Made by a program: the position numbers and the translations under genes. From Ascaphus truei (lineage: Eukaryota; Chordata; Amphibia; Anura; Ascaphidae), in assembly GCA_036426205.1 (NCBI GenBank), contig WSYH01002488.1, positions 21,862 to 85,861 of the forward strand: a stretch of 64,000 bases of DNA, read 5' to 3'. Each line of letters begins with the position of its first letter. The first letter of the stretch is position 1. Of this stretch, positions 47,977-60,479 are shown one piece after another. The notes beneath the pieces were generated by a model, which was not told the origin of the DNA, did no database searches, and saw only the letters and a program-made list of their open reading frames with translations.

Positions 47977-48956
47977 ACAGAAGAAAAATATAATATTTGC
48001 GCCAACCGTATTCAAGTGAATTAAAGACTTCAGTCCCTCACACAGTGTGATCCTGCTGCCAAAGTTTCTTAGAGGTGATTCACCAACCTCTATATATACA
48101 ATCACAGAAAAGGGGGGGGGATCCTCCGGCGCGTGGTTCCACTTGTGATTCCGGGACACATGCAAAGTGAGAAAAAGAGAGGGACCACAATCAGGAGTGG
48201 TTAAAACACAATAGTAAAATGTATGGAGTTCTATAGGGAACACACTTACATTTAGCCAAAACAAATCTTCAATTGGGGATGGGAGGGACTTCTTGATGGT
48301 ACCTCAAATTAGGGAAGAGAAGGGAAACATAGTATAACACTGTTTATTTAACACAAGAATTAAAAAGAGATTGCAAACTCACAAGCGGCCAATCATTAAT
48401 GGCATAAAGAGGAGGTGTCTCCAGATTCCACAGATCGTCCTCCAGGATGTTTGGGTATCTATGTGGATTCTGTTCCAGTTGATAGAATGGTGATGCAGGG
48501 ATACAATTAACAGCAGGGTGGTCTTCCGAGACTTGTGCACAGTCTGGATTTCCTCCCGTTTGTCAATCTCCTTGCCGCAGCTTCCGCCTTCCGTGGAAGA
48601 CCACCCTGCTGTTTATTGTATCCCTGCATCACCATTCTACCAACTGGAACAGAATCCACATAGATACCCAAACATCCTCGAGGATGATCTGTGGAATCTG
48701 GAGACACCTCCTCTTTATGCCATTAATGATTGGCCGCTTGTGAGTTTGAAATCTCTTTTTAATTCTTGTGTTAAATAAACAGTGTTATACTATGTTTCCC
48801 TTCTCTTCCCTAATTTGAACCATCAAGAAGTCCCTCCCATCCCCAATTGAAGATTTGTTTTGGCTAAATGTAAGTGTGTTTCCCTATAGATACCCATACA
48901 TTTTACTATTGTGTTTTAACCACTCCTGATTGTGGCCCCTCTCTTTTTCTCACTTC
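47977..48956. mobile_element. Foldback element with 13-bp target duplication
   Basis: ACTGTATCAGGCT flanks both sides (47964-47976 and 48957-48969). The arms (about 48170-48525 and 48600-48955) are inverted copies around a loop of about 70 bp. The left end carries about 190 bp not present on the right. No coding capacity. Confidence 0.8.
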
Positions 48957-48969
48957 ACTGTATCAGGCT

Positions 48970-50442
48970 GGCTGGCTGGCTATCTCCAGTTCCCAACCTT
49001 TTAACATACATCACAACAGTCAGGAAACAATATTAAAGTTCTTACAGTCCTTTAGAAGAGGGTTGGGAATCCATCTGGCTTGTAGCTTGCATAGGACAGC
49101 TCTGTAGTAAGAAACAGCCACCTGCTACAAGCATTGGCTTCCATATATCATCATGCTGGTTGTCAGGTGTGTCTGCTTCCTTCCTGATTGCCAGCTATTC
49201 TTACCAGGCTAACCTTCTGAGTGCTGGATGAAGGACTCAGATATATGTTTCTCAGGCATAACTATCAGTACCTGACTTCACCCTGTCAAAGGTTCCTTAA
49301 CCAAAAAAAAGGTTGAAACCCACTTGTGTAACATATTAATTTTTACATCTAGGTCTAGTATTTTAAGTCATTAGCACTTTTTGTGCAGTGATAGAAAATC
49401 CACGAACTGAAATAAAATCTGTGTGAATGTAGTCATTTTCTAATAGTATCAGGGACCACAGGTTTTAAGCCCCTGTTCTCAATAAAAATAGCTGCATCCG
49501 GAAAGCAGGACTAACTATTTTACCCCCAATCAGACAAAAGACTCACAATGGACACACATTAAGTATTAATCATCAAAGTGCTACTTTTCCTGACGTAGGG
49601 GGAGATGTTCAGCTTTGAAATGTTGATTTTTCCTGCACCATGCTGCTGGTAAGAATACATGATATAATACAGTAAGCAATGTTGATGCGCAGAACATGCA
49701 AATGGATGAACCTTAAAGTGCCTTACTGCTGAGCACTTTGTAGCACACAAGGGTTCCACAGAAAAGTGCTAAGCTTTTGCACGCCTCATTTCCTATTCAT
49801 ATGTATGTGATCTGAGGCATACTAAAGATTAGCACCCCTTTGTAGATTTGGGCCAAAGTGACTTATCTAAATTCACATGGAACTGGATTGCCACCACATT
49901 TATTTTCAGTTTTATTGCAGGGGGGAGTATTTTCAGGACCTCAATCAAACACAATTAACTTACAATTTCTGTTGAGCTTATCAAAAGTTCATTAAGCTTC
50001 CACAAACGTCTGGAAACTGAAATTAAATAAACAATTACAACAATTTAATGTGTCACTACATAGTTAATTAGTGCATAATTAATAACTTGAAAGGAAGTTA
50101 ATGATATAGATTGTGAGATTAAGCGTTACCTGCGCTGCCACCAGTAAAAGTCCCGAGCATCAGCTTGTAGTTTTCAAGCTCTCTAGGTTGTACGGTATGG
50201 GATGGCACCTTACAGATGAAAAATGGAAAAAGGGGGGATAAAATGAGGTTTGATTTACAAAGTATAATATGGTGGATTCAAACAGCCCTGATATGGCCTT
50301 GCTGGCAGTAAAGGGAAAAGTTTGCGTAGGAGACAGCTGGTTCAGGAATGGTTTGAGAAGGATCTCCTCTATGTGAGTCATTTGGTGCTAAACATAAGGG
50401 TTCAGACACAGAGATTACATTCTACTGTACAGTCTTGGATGT
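48970..50442. other. No gene recognised
   Basis: Unique-looking AT-rich DNA with no supported feature. Confidence 0.3.
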
Positions 50443-52597
50443 TGTCGTGGGAGAGGGGGTTTGGCCCGGTATTAAAGGAGTTACACCCCATTTGGCCACC
50501 CCCTGCCCCCACCTGGGAGGCGAGGGGTTAACTGGAATGATGTCCAGTACTGTGTTTATGCCCCTGCTTCAGCACCAAATGTGTATCCCCCTGTGAATGT
50601 GTATTTTCCCCATCTCAGTGTTTGCACCAACACCTACACTGGGATCCAGTCGGGAGGGAAAGGGTTCATGTTAATTTTGTGTTTATAGCTCTTTGTTCCT
50701 TTTCCTGCCTTTGCAGGCTCCATTTTGCAGTCTCTCCATAAGTCGCCATTGAAGCCCCATGTAACCCTATGGAGATTCCGGCGATTTGGTTCCGATATCG
50801 CAGAAGACCTGCAGTTGGCAACCGAGAGGAGTAGTGGCGGTTCCCAATTGAAAGTGAATGGAGTAATGCATTTCAATGGGGATTCCTCGACTCTGACCTC
50901 CAGGAACGTGCTGCCAGCTAGCCAGACCACAGAACCACAAAAGCGGAAACTATGCCTTGAGAAAGCTTTGATCAGGTCTCGGTCAAGTTCACCTGGAAAA
51001 AAAATTGTTTTGCCCCTGGACCCTAGGAACCCCCTCACTCGACCCCAACCGGGTCCGACAATCAATGACCCCGGTAAAGGGTCGCACTCGCTATGAGGGT
51101 CACACCATTGACTAATAGCGGAGGTAAAAGCCGCGAGGTAAGAACGGCTAAGTCAAAATGTGTAGAAACATGAAACACATAACTCCGGTTCTGTTCAGCC
51201 TAGAGGGCTGAGATTTGGCACCATGTAGTCATAGTTCTGGCATGACTGCATGGCAAATATCGACCCTCTCGGAGCAACAGGACGTAGTCAGGGTAATGGT
51301 TAAGTTTGGGTTTCTGCCATTGACTTCCATGGCAGAGAAAAGCCACTTTTGTAAATGTGCCTTTTAAACTGTATTTGTGTAACTCCGGTTCGGTGGGTCG
51401 CAGCGATGCTAAAACTTGGCCACCATGGAGAGTCCTCTCCGGCATGAGGGTCTGGAAATTTTCAGCCCGCTCGGCCCAGCCGAATGAATTATTTTAATAT
51501 GTTTAGATATTAAGAAATGTACTGTCTTTTGGGTCTGGTATAAAAGCCCGCGAAAGATATATAGCTCTGTTATATGTTAATGCTCAGAGGGGGGGGCGGC
51601 GACCATTTGTCTACAACAGGCCCCCTGATCAAAGGATTCACCACTCTGATTGTGTATACTAGAACGGAGAAAAGCAGGGCTTGAGTGGTCTGTAAGTGTT
51701 GTAATTCACAATTACAGACAAAGGATTTCCTGACCAGATACACGTCTGCCAAGCAAGCGAAACGCGTAAAGTGAACAAGCAGCAGTCCAGAGGTGTACCC
51801 TGAATGCCCCAGAGCCCGTGTGGATCTATTCTGCGATCGATCGCAAAACCGGAAGTGACGCGACGGGCCGAACCGGAAGTGACATGACGCGACCTCGGGA
51901 GTGGGGTAGATGGTGAACGCTGAAGCTGCGCATCGATATGTACGTGTCTATGCACACAGTGCTAATGTGAGTGCAATAATAATTGCTTTTATCAATACAT
52001 TTATAGTGAACATGCAATGTTGCACTAAGAGTGTCATTTTTTTCTATTGAGGGTTTGTTCTGCTGATACCTGGGACTTCATGTCAAGCAAGTCCTCCTTT
52101 CATACTGCTGAGCTTACATTATTGTATCCACTGCTATCCACTGCTGGACTTTCACTGGGAGATTGTGAGTCCCCAATCGTGATTCTTTATATAGATAGCT
52201 GAATCTGTTTAAGCATACTACACTATTATATATTTTTTCCCCACATATGGTGACATCTGCGCTCCCCACAAGCTTCTCCCTACAATTGTTAACCAATACC
52301 TGGCACCCAATGTTAGGGTATAGGGCTTGAATCCCATATAAACGAGTGTAAGCCCTATGCCCAGTGTATTCGTTTCAACATCTGAAATAATCCTGATTAC
52401 CTTGATAAATTGCTAATCCTGTCTTTCATTAATTCATTGCCCCATCCCACGTAAGTGTTATATTCTGTATGTTATTTGTGCAATCTTATGTGTTCACCTT
52501 TTTCAAGGAATAAACTTAAATTATCATATCTTAGTCGTGTTCAATTCAAACCAGTGATATTTGTGTATATTATAACCTTGCACAAGCTCCCGTGACA
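50443..52597 (+). mobile_element. Left LTR of a Gmr1-like Gypsy retrotransposon
   Basis: Begins TGTCGTGGGAGAGGGGG and ends AAGCTCCCGTGACA (TG...CA). The 2155 bp are homologous to 57056-58844, except that about 51740-52285 is replaced by unrelated, PLE-like DNA (contains AAGCGAAACGCGTAAAG). The flank GATGT compares with GATAT on the right, a 5-bp duplication with one difference. Confidence 0.88.
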
Positions 52598-52786
52598 GGC
52601 TTATAATAAACTGGTGGTAGCGGCGGTATTGAATTGAATCTGTTTTACAGTTTACTGCGGGACTCTGTAATACAGTAGGAACTCGGGTGAATTGCGAGTT
52701 CCTAACGCTAACGATATTGAACAACATATAACAGGGGATTTAACACAACCTCACTGTTCGTACCTACTCACAAGAAGCCTTTAACC

Positions 52787-54126
52787 ATGAGCGAGGGTGC
52801 CGGTTCATCTACAGTCCGGACCCGGGCTCAGCTGCGGGACAAGTGCAACGAGTACGAGCTGCCCACGGAGGGCAGAGATATGGAACAGATGGAGGAGGCA
52901 ATCAGAGGACACGAAACCTGACTCGTGGAGCTCCGAATCACAGCTCTGCTCGTCGCATTGCAACCACCCGGAGAGCAGGGAATGGACCCAGCTCCGGGAC
53001 GGCAGAGACTTGGGGAGGGAGTGGGAGCACTTCCCGGGAATAGTGCAGCAGGAGGGGTATTGGTCGCTGCGGTTACCAGTCCGTTCACCCCTGAAATGCT
53101 GGCACTGATTACGGCGTGGGGCAACAGAGGGACACCGGAGGAGCGGCTGCATTTTCTGACAATGGCAGTGAACCGACCGCCTATTGTCACCCTGCCCACC
53201 GGGACCGAGATACTCCCCAGCTGGATCATCACAGCCTCGCCAAGTTTGTGGAAGCTACCGACCAGATCGGCAGCTTCTTAAAGAACTTTGAGATGCAGTG
53301 CCGGCGGTACAAAGTGCTTCCACCATGACCATGCTGGCGCTCCCGGAGGAGTTTGCCGATGACTATGATCATTTAAAAGATCTGTTGCTGATCCAATATG
53401 CCCTCACCCCAGAAGCGTACTGGGGCAAGTTCCTGCTGGAAGTCTTTTGTGACTTTCGGTACCTGCATGGCATTGCATGGGATGCAATGGGTAGAGGGAT
53501 GCGAGGCAAAGACTTACCAGGTCCAGCTAGATCTGATGATCAAAGAACAGCTCTTGCAGCAGTGTCCTCCGGCAGTGAGGGCTTGTGTGTTCGATAAAAA
53601 GCCCAAGACTCACCAGGAGGCAGTGAGGTTTGCGGACAACTACATCACGAGTCGAGCACTGATGCCCGCCAAGGCAGCAGCCAAACTGGCGGCGGCCCCA
53701 GCCAAGAGGGCCAGCATCACTCCCCAATGGACTATGAAGCCACCTGCGGGCAGCAGTCCACCGAAGTCGGGAGAGCTCCAGCACGAGCGCCGGTGCTACA
53801 ATTGCAATCGCACCGGTCACATCAAGCCGGATTGCCCGGAACCTCTGCGTTCAAGCGGACCCCATCAGGGGCAACGCACCCCAGCTGCCAAGCCGGTAGC
53901 CCGAGTACTGGTGACTTACACAAAGGATCCCGAGCCGATCATGGAAACAACTCCCAGCGAGACGTCCCATGCAGCACTTGTCCTGATTTCTTCGGTGCCT
54001 AAAGCCAGGAGCGGAGGAATTCCGGCGCCGCGATGCAGCAGATGGATGGCCGGAGCAGACACCTCACAACAGTCACAGTCGGTGATCGGCAAGCAATCAG
54101 CTTGCTGGATACGGGTGTTGCGGTAA
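52787..54126 (+). pseudogene. Gmr1-like gag (capsid with SCAN-like C-terminus, zinc knuckle)
   Basis: Starts ATG at 52787 (MSEGAGSSTVRTRAQLRDKC) with a nonsense TGA near 52919 and several frameshifts. The N-terminal matrix-like part is followed by capsid (PFTPEMLALITAWGNRGTPE, LPEEFADDYDHLKDLLLIQY). A SCAN-like module follows: YALTPEAYWGKF, WVEGCEAKTYQVQLDLMIKE, QLLQQCPPAVRACVFDKKPK, TPQEA-type THQEAVRFADNY. A CCHC zinc knuckle CYNCNRTGHIKPDC lies at 53794-53835. The vertebrate SCAN domain is known to derive from Gmr1-type gag, so the similarity is expected. The role in active relatives is particle assembly. Not functional here. Confidence 0.78.
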
Positions 54127-54320
54127 CCCTGGTCTGATCTGATATGGTCCGGCCATAGGAATTGCTCCCGGGACCCGGTATGTAGATTACAGTGGCGGAC
54201 GGAGAGCCGCGATTCCTGCAAATTGCCAGGATCATTTTGGATTGGGGGGAGGGACAGGGTGTGCGGGAGGTGGGTTTTTTTCCCGGCTTGGATGTGGAGG
54301 TGCTCCTCGGCAACGATCTG
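54069..54320 (+). pseudogene. Gmr1-like aspartic protease
   Basis: In one frame TVTVGDRQAISLLDTGVAVT with the active-site DTG, interrupted by TGA at about 54145. It resumes as VADGEPRFLQIARI and LDVEVLLGNDLG, the flap and C-terminal LLG.DL motif. Processing enzyme in active elements. Confidence 0.65.
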
Positions 54321-54639
54321 GGTCCGATGACCTGCACCTACGATCGGGTATCAAGACCCGCTGCCATAGCGGCAGTCACCCAGAGCCAGACAGCGGCGAT
54401 GGCGGCGGCTCCAGTCCCCCTGCATTTGGGACCAACGTTAGCGGAGGTCTCTGAGGAGACCGGGGAGGTAATCCAGGCTCAGTTGAAACCACAGACCGAC
54501 TTACTGTTTCCCCTCACCGTACCCCGTTCCCCCGACATAGACATGATCGGGGGGTGGCCAGAATTAGGACCCCAGTTTAGGGAGGCAGTGAAGACAGACC
54601 CCAGCCTGGCAGGCATGAGATTTTGGGCGTCCTAGTCTC

Positions 54640-55425
54640 AGGCAGGGGAGGGCACCGATCACTGCCTGTTGCACCGAGGACTCCTGTACAGAGAAGCAGG
54701 GATACCGTGTATAACGGAGGGACTGAACGGTAAGCGACAGCTAGTAGTACCCCAGAGGTACCAACAGCAATTGTTACAGATAGCTCACTCTATTCCGCTA
54801 GCGGGACATCGGGGGGTCAATAGGACGAGAGCCCGGCTATTGCAGCGTTACTACTGTCCGGGGGCGTCCCGGGATGTGGACACTTTTTGCCGCTCCTGTG
54901 ACGCCTGCCAGCGAGTAGGTAAGGCGGGCGACCGTGTGAAGGCACCCCTGAACCCACTACCGGTAATAGGGGAACCTTTCCAGAAGGTAGCCATGGATAT
55001 TGTAGGACCCCTTATGATTCCAAGTAGGTCAGGGAAGCGCTACATCCTCACGGTGGTGGATTTTGCTACCCGGTACCCTGAGGCGGTAGCGCTTGGCACC
55101 ATAGATGCCAGGACAGTAGTGGCAGCGCTACTGAACATCTTTGCTAGGGTAGGTTTCCCTAGTGAGATTCTAACCGATCAAGGGTCGCAGTTCATGAGTG
55201 ACCTGTACAGTGTCTCTGGGATGCATGCGGTGTACAGCACCTGCGCACTACCCCTTACCACCCCCAGACAAACGGATTATGTGAGAGGTTTAACGGTACC
55301 ATGAAGCAGATGCTTCATCTTTATAGAGGCGGAGGGGAAAGACTGGGAGATTCATATGCAGCACTTGTTTGCGTACCGAGAGGTACCGCAAGAGTCTACC
55401 GGCTTTTCCCCCTTCAAGCTGCTAT
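54640..55425 (+). pseudogene. Gmr1-like integrase (upstream of reverse transcriptase)
   Basis: HHCC zinc-binding region (IAHSIPLAGHRGVNRTRARL, CRSCDACQRV), then the catalytic core: MDIVGPL (first Asp), LTDQGSQFMSDLY (second Asp) and, after a frameshift near 55205-55265, QTNGLCERFNGTMKQMLH (Glu). The sequence ends STGFSPFKLLY and is then cut off by unrelated DNA. Its position before RT is the Copia-like order reported for Gmr1, unlike other Gypsy elements. Confidence 0.8.
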
Positions 55426-55690
55426 ATTTTATTGTTTGTGGATAAATCGTATGTTTTTATTCCTGGCTCTGTGTGTGTCTTTCTCTGCTTGAGATTGCAC
55501 CTCCTCCTACTGGCTCCAGTCTGTGACTGTATACCCTGTTGGTTTTCTGCTTGTCTTAGCTCCATTCCAGCTCTCTGGGTAGTTGCTTGGAAGCCACATC
55601 ATTGTGTTATATCCAACAATATTGCACCATGTAGTTTTTGTTTTATTTTAAAGGTACCATTGCTCCCCTGGTTCTTCTGTGCTTAGGGAA
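55426..55690. other. Unrelated insert / deletion junction between integrase and RT
   Basis: About 265 bp that does not read as integrase C-terminus or linker. RT homology resumes at LTDHPVNTGD (about 55700). The usual integrase C-terminal domain and RT leader are missing, so DNA was both lost and gained. Confidence 0.6.
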
Positions 55691-56760
55691 AACACACCTC
55701 ACAGACCACCCAGTGAACACAGGGGACCTGCGATCTCTGCATAAGCACGCGTACAGAGTTTCAGCAGAGGTCAAGACAAGTATAGAGAGGGAGATAGAGG
55801 AGGTGCTGACTCTAGGGGTAATTACACCGTCCCAGAGCCCTTGGGCTAGTCCGGTAGTCCTAGTTCCTAAGAAGGACAAGACCACCCGGTTTTGTGTGGA
55901 CTACCGCTTGCTCAATGCTGGGACGGTCTCAGATGCCTACCCAATGCCCCGCATGGATGAGTTATTAGATTAACTCGCGGGGGCATGGTATCTGACAACC
56001 ATGGATTTGAGCAAAGGCTATTGGCAAATCCCACTGACCCTGGAGGCTAGGGAGAAGTCAGCATTTATCATCCAAAGTGGCCTCAATGAATTCTTAGTGA
56101 TGCCATTTGGGATGAAAAATGCCCCGGCTACCTTCCAACGCCTGGTCAACCGCTTACTGGAAGGGATGCAAAGTTATGCAAGGGCTTATCTAGGTGACAT
56201 TGCTGTCTTTAGTAAATCCTGGGAATCGCATTTAGGACATGTAGCTGCGGTGCTGGCCAGGATCAGGGAGGCTTGAAATCCACAAAATGTATGGTAGGGA
56301 TGGCAGAGGTCCTGTACTTAGGGCACAGGGTGGGTGGAGGGCATCTCAAGCCAGAGCCAGCCAAGGTAGAAGCCATAGTCCAGTGGCCTGTTCCCAAAAC
56401 CAAGAAACAGGTCATGGCGTTTTTGGACACAGAAAGTTTGTCCCACAGTACAGCGCCGTGGCCAAACCCCTGACTGATCTGACCAGAAAGCAACAGCCTG
56501 TGCTTATTACCTGGTCTCCTGCCTGTGAAACTGTGTTTCAGGCATTAAAGACTGCCCTTGCTGGGGCCCCCATACTGGCGGCCCCAGACTACACCAAGCA
56601 ATTTCTAATACAGACTGATGCCTCGGACTTTGGCATTGGGGCTGTACTTAGCCAGGTGGGGGAGGACGGCCGAGAGCACCCTGTGGTGTACTTCAGCCAT
56701 AACCTGCTCCCCAGAGAGGTGGTATATGCCCCATTGAGGAGTGCTTGGCTATTGTGTGGG
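55690..56760 (+). pseudogene. Gmr1-like reverse transcriptase and RNase H start
   Basis: RT motifs: VITPSQSPWASPVVLVPKKD, FCVDYRLLNAGTVSDAYPMP, TTMDLSKGYWQIPL, FGMKNAPATFQRLVNRLL. The YxDD box reads YLGD, losing one catalytic Asp. TAA interrupts at about 55972 and a frameshift lies near 56275. The RNase H tether follows: FLIQTDASDFGIGAVLSQVG and HPVVYFSHNLLPRE, then a frameshift near 56735. Catalytically dead copy. Confidence 0.85.
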
Positions 56761-57055
56761 CACTAAGAAAGCTTCAACCCTATGTGTATGGGCGCGCTTT
56801 CACGGTCATTATTGAAAACAACCCTGAGTTGGCTGCAGAGGGCATCAGGGGAGAATACCAAGCTATTATGGTAAAGCTTGGCCCTGCAAGAGTTTGAGTT
56901 CACTATCCAACACAAGAAGGGTAGTGAGCACAGCAACGCAGATTGACTCTCTCTTCAAGAATATCCATCTGAGCCTGAGTTCTTCAACGGTGCCAACAGT
57001 GACCCACTTCCCGTGAGGGGCAGCGGGCCACAGGGCACCCATTAAGAAGGGGAGG
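56761..57055 (+). pseudogene. RNase H C-terminus and polypurine tract
   Basis: Fragments ALRKLQPYVYGRAFTVI and FTIQHKKGSEHSNAD in shifting frames (RNase H end and the H.NADALSR-type motif). The polypurine tract AAGAAGGGGAGG (about 57044-57055) directly abuts the right LTR, as required for plus-strand priming. Confidence 0.75.
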
Positions 57056-58844
57056 TGTCGTGGGAGAGGGGGTTTGGCCCGGTATTAAAGGGGTTACACC
57101 CCATTTGGCCACCCCCTGCCCTCACCTGGGAGGCGAGGGGTTAACTGGAATGATGTCAAATACTGTGTTTATGCCCCTGCTTCAGCACCAAATGTGTATC
57201 CCCCTGTGAATGTGTATTTTCCCCATCTCAGTGTTTGCACCAACACCTACACTGGGATCCAGTCGGGAGGGAATGGGTTGATGTTAATTTTGTGTTTATA
57301 GCTCTTTGTTCCTTTTCCTGCCTTTCCATTTTGCAGTCTCTCCATAGGTCGCCATTGAAGCCCCATGTAACCCTATGGAGATTCCAGCGATTTGGGCCAG
57401 ATATCGCAGAAGACCTGCAGATGGCGCCCGAGAGGAGGAGCGGCGGTTCCCCATTGAAAGTGAATGGAGTAATGCTTTTCAATGGGGATTCCTCGACTCT
57501 GACCTCCAGGAATGGGCTGGCAGCTAGCCAGACCGCAGAACCGCAAAAGCGGAAACTATGTCTTGAAAGAGCTTTGATCAATCCCCGGTCAAGTTCACGT
57601 TTAATTGGTGTGGGAAACTTAGGATCTAGGGCACCCCGGAATAAAATTATTTTTGCTCCTAGACCCTAGGAACCCCCTCACTCGACTCCAACCTTGACAG
57701 GCAATGAATGACCCCGGTAAAGGGTCGCGCTCACTACGAGGGTCGCACCATTGACTCTAATGGCAGAGGTAAAAGCAGCGAGGTAAGAACGGCTAAGTCA
57801 AAATGTGCAGAAACATGAAACCCATAACTCCGGTTCTGTTCAGCCTAGAGGGCTGAGATTTGGCCACCATGCAGTCATAGTTCCGGCATGACTGCATGGC
57901 AAATACCGACCCTCTCAGAGCAACAGGACGGAGTCAGGTTAATGGTTAAGTTTGGGTTTCTGCCATTGACTTCCATGGCAGAGTAAAGCCACTTTTGTAA
58001 ATGTGCCTTTTAAACTGTATTTGTGTAACTCCGGTCCGGTGGGTCGCAGCGAGCTGAAACTTGGCCACCATGGAAAGTCCCCTCCGGCATGAGGGTCTGG
58101 CAATGTTCATCCCGCTCGGCCCAGCCGAACGGATTGTTTTAATATGTTTAGATGTCAAGAAATGTACTGTCTTTTGGGTCTGGTATAAAAGCCCGCGAAA
58201 GATACTGGCTCTGCTATATGTTAATGCTCAGGGGGGCGATCCTTTGTCTACAACAGCCCACTGATCAAAGGATTCACCACTCTGATTGTGTATACTAGGC
58301 CAGAGAAAAGCAGGGATTGAGTGGGTGGTCTGTAAGTGTTGTAATTCACACTTACAGACAAAGGATTTCCTGACCAGATACACGTCTGGTAGACTTTAAG
58401 GCGCCCTTTCTTTAGTATAGGGCTAGGGAAATGAGACCCCAAGTGAAGAATCTGCACATGTGCCAACTAACTTGGGGCATGGTCAAACATGCTTCCCACG
58501 TTAGCTGGCAAAGGGTGATTGGGTGCAGGTAATTGTTAACCAATACCTGGCACCCAATGTTAGGGTATAGGGCTTGAATCCCATATAAACGAGTGTAAGC
58601 CCTATGCCCAGTGTCTTCATTTCAACATCTGAAAGAATCCTGATTACCTTGATGAATTGCTAATCCTGTTTTTGACTACTTCAATGCCCCATCCCACACA
58701 AGGGCTATATTCTGTGTGTTATTTGTGCAATCTGGTGTGTTCACCTTTTTCAAGGAATAAACTTAATTTATCATATCTTAGTCCTGTTCAATTCAACCCA
58801 GTGATATTTGTGTATATTATAACCCTGCACAAGCTCCCGTGACA
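57056..58844 (+). mobile_element. Right LTR of the Gmr1-like element
   Basis: 1789 bp, TGTCGTGGGAGAGG...CTCCCGTGACA. It holds the version without the PLE-like replacement. Instead 58390-58540 carries about 150 bp not in the left LTR. Sequence differences between the LTRs are scattered, consistent with an old insertion. Confidence 0.88.
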
Positions 58845-60273
58845 GATATATCCATGGATGTTCCAGTACTGTATATATTCTCTGAGACAAATAGCAATCA
58901 CAGGGAGCAGTGTATATGTATTGCAATAATTAAGGGTTATAGCTAATGGTAGATATCCGAGCCTCCCCAACAGGGGCACCAGAGAAGTCCCTGCCTTACG
59001 TCTCCATGCAAAGCTCCCCTTGCAATATTTCTGTGCCGATATGCAGAGATAACCCTTTTAGTGCTGGAGAGATCAGCAACATGTGGGTCCCTGGGCACGC
59101 TGGGGATTCAGACCCTTTCTTTGGCCTTTCAATTGACATATTTAAGGCCTAAATGATCTACAAGGATATCTATCAATGTCTCTAATTGTGTGTAGCTCTT
59201 AAAGCTCCCTACTCAATATTCTGTAAAGCTATATTCCCCTTGCTGCAGAATATTTGAGTCCCATTCATTTAAATTCAGCCAAACTCTCCTGCAGTAAGAG
59301 GAAGACGTCTTAAAAACAGATTGCATATGGGGCCATAATTAGCACTGGATGGCCTGTTCTAGGGAGGTCCTTTGCAGCTCATTAGCTTTGCTAATCTCCC
59401 CCTGTGACAGTTTTCCTACAAAGGAAATGTCATTTTAATGGCCACATACGGTATGCCTGCATGGAACAAGCTGGGCAAATTTCTCCTCACCTATTTAGGT
59501 GTACCTGGGACCCGGTAAACCTAGTTTGAACCCAAAGGTGAACTGTTTTTGTTCTCCGCCAAATCACGCCAAATCTCCCCATGCGGCAGGCGCTCACAAA
59601 TATTTTGGAATGCTCTATGGGACAGGAGTTATGTCTAAACACGGTATGTACATTATACGTGCCATAAAAATAAATGTTACGTAATTATTACCATTATTAT
59701 AATAGTTGTGTATGTAGGTAATCAATTGATAACGTTTGGTAAAGTAAGGCAGTTTGGCTTTATTACCCAACATAGAAGGTGTAAGGCGGACAACTAGGCC
59801 CACACCAAAGAGAAGAGAGTATGAAAAGGAGGGTGGATGGGGGATTCTACTTTTAATAGCTAGCAATCTAGACTGGGGTTTCTGATATTTAATGACACAG
59901 CTCCGCAGGTGTTACTTAATTGATGCAATGAGGGAGACAAAGCCAAGACGGAAGTTGATACTCCACATGACACATACAGGCATAGTCTTCCACTTATTGT
60001 CCAAAGAATCTCGCTCTCTATTTTTATACTGGTGTTAGTGGAAATAATGGGCCTTCTACAGTATTTCAATTTCTAGTTTCCATAAATGAAAGCAATGTAT
60101 TATTTCAAACTAGTCTGTGTAGCAAGTAAGAGCAAACAGTTATAGTGTATGGGGTGATAGTTGAGATTTGTGTAATAAGATTATTCTGCGTTGTGTACGA
60201 GTTCTACAGAACATCGTTGCCAGGTTAGCACCTCTTCGAGGGTAGTGCTAGTCTCAAACAAATAATATAAACA
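58845..60273. other. No gene recognised
   Basis: Unique-looking DNA 3' of the LTR element with no supported repeat or ORF. Confidence 0.3.
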
Positions 60274-60462
60274 ATATTACCATTCTTGCGTCCGGTAAGA
60301 AAATACTGCACTCAGGTGTAGTATTCCAAAGGATCTGTATTAGGCATAAGGTACAAAAATAGGCCGCCCAAACCTATTTTTGTACCTTATGCCTAATACA
60401 GATCCTTTGGAATACTACACCTGAGTGCAGTATTTTCTTACCGGACGCAAGAATGGTAATAT
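60274..60462. repeat. Near-perfect 90-bp inverted repeat (hairpin)
   Basis: Arms 60274-60363 and 60373-60462 around a 9-nt loop (CCGCCCAAA). Pairing includes CATTCTTGCGTCCGGTAAGA and its complement. Followed by an (AT)n. Transcribed, it would form one long duplex. Confidence 0.92.
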
Positions 60463-60479
60463 ATATATATATATATATA

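Noticed and set aside
50634..51096. Open frames on both strands in the left LTR, repeated near 57235-57669
   Set aside because: Both copies lie at the same LTR position; no recognised domain and different frames survive in each LTR.
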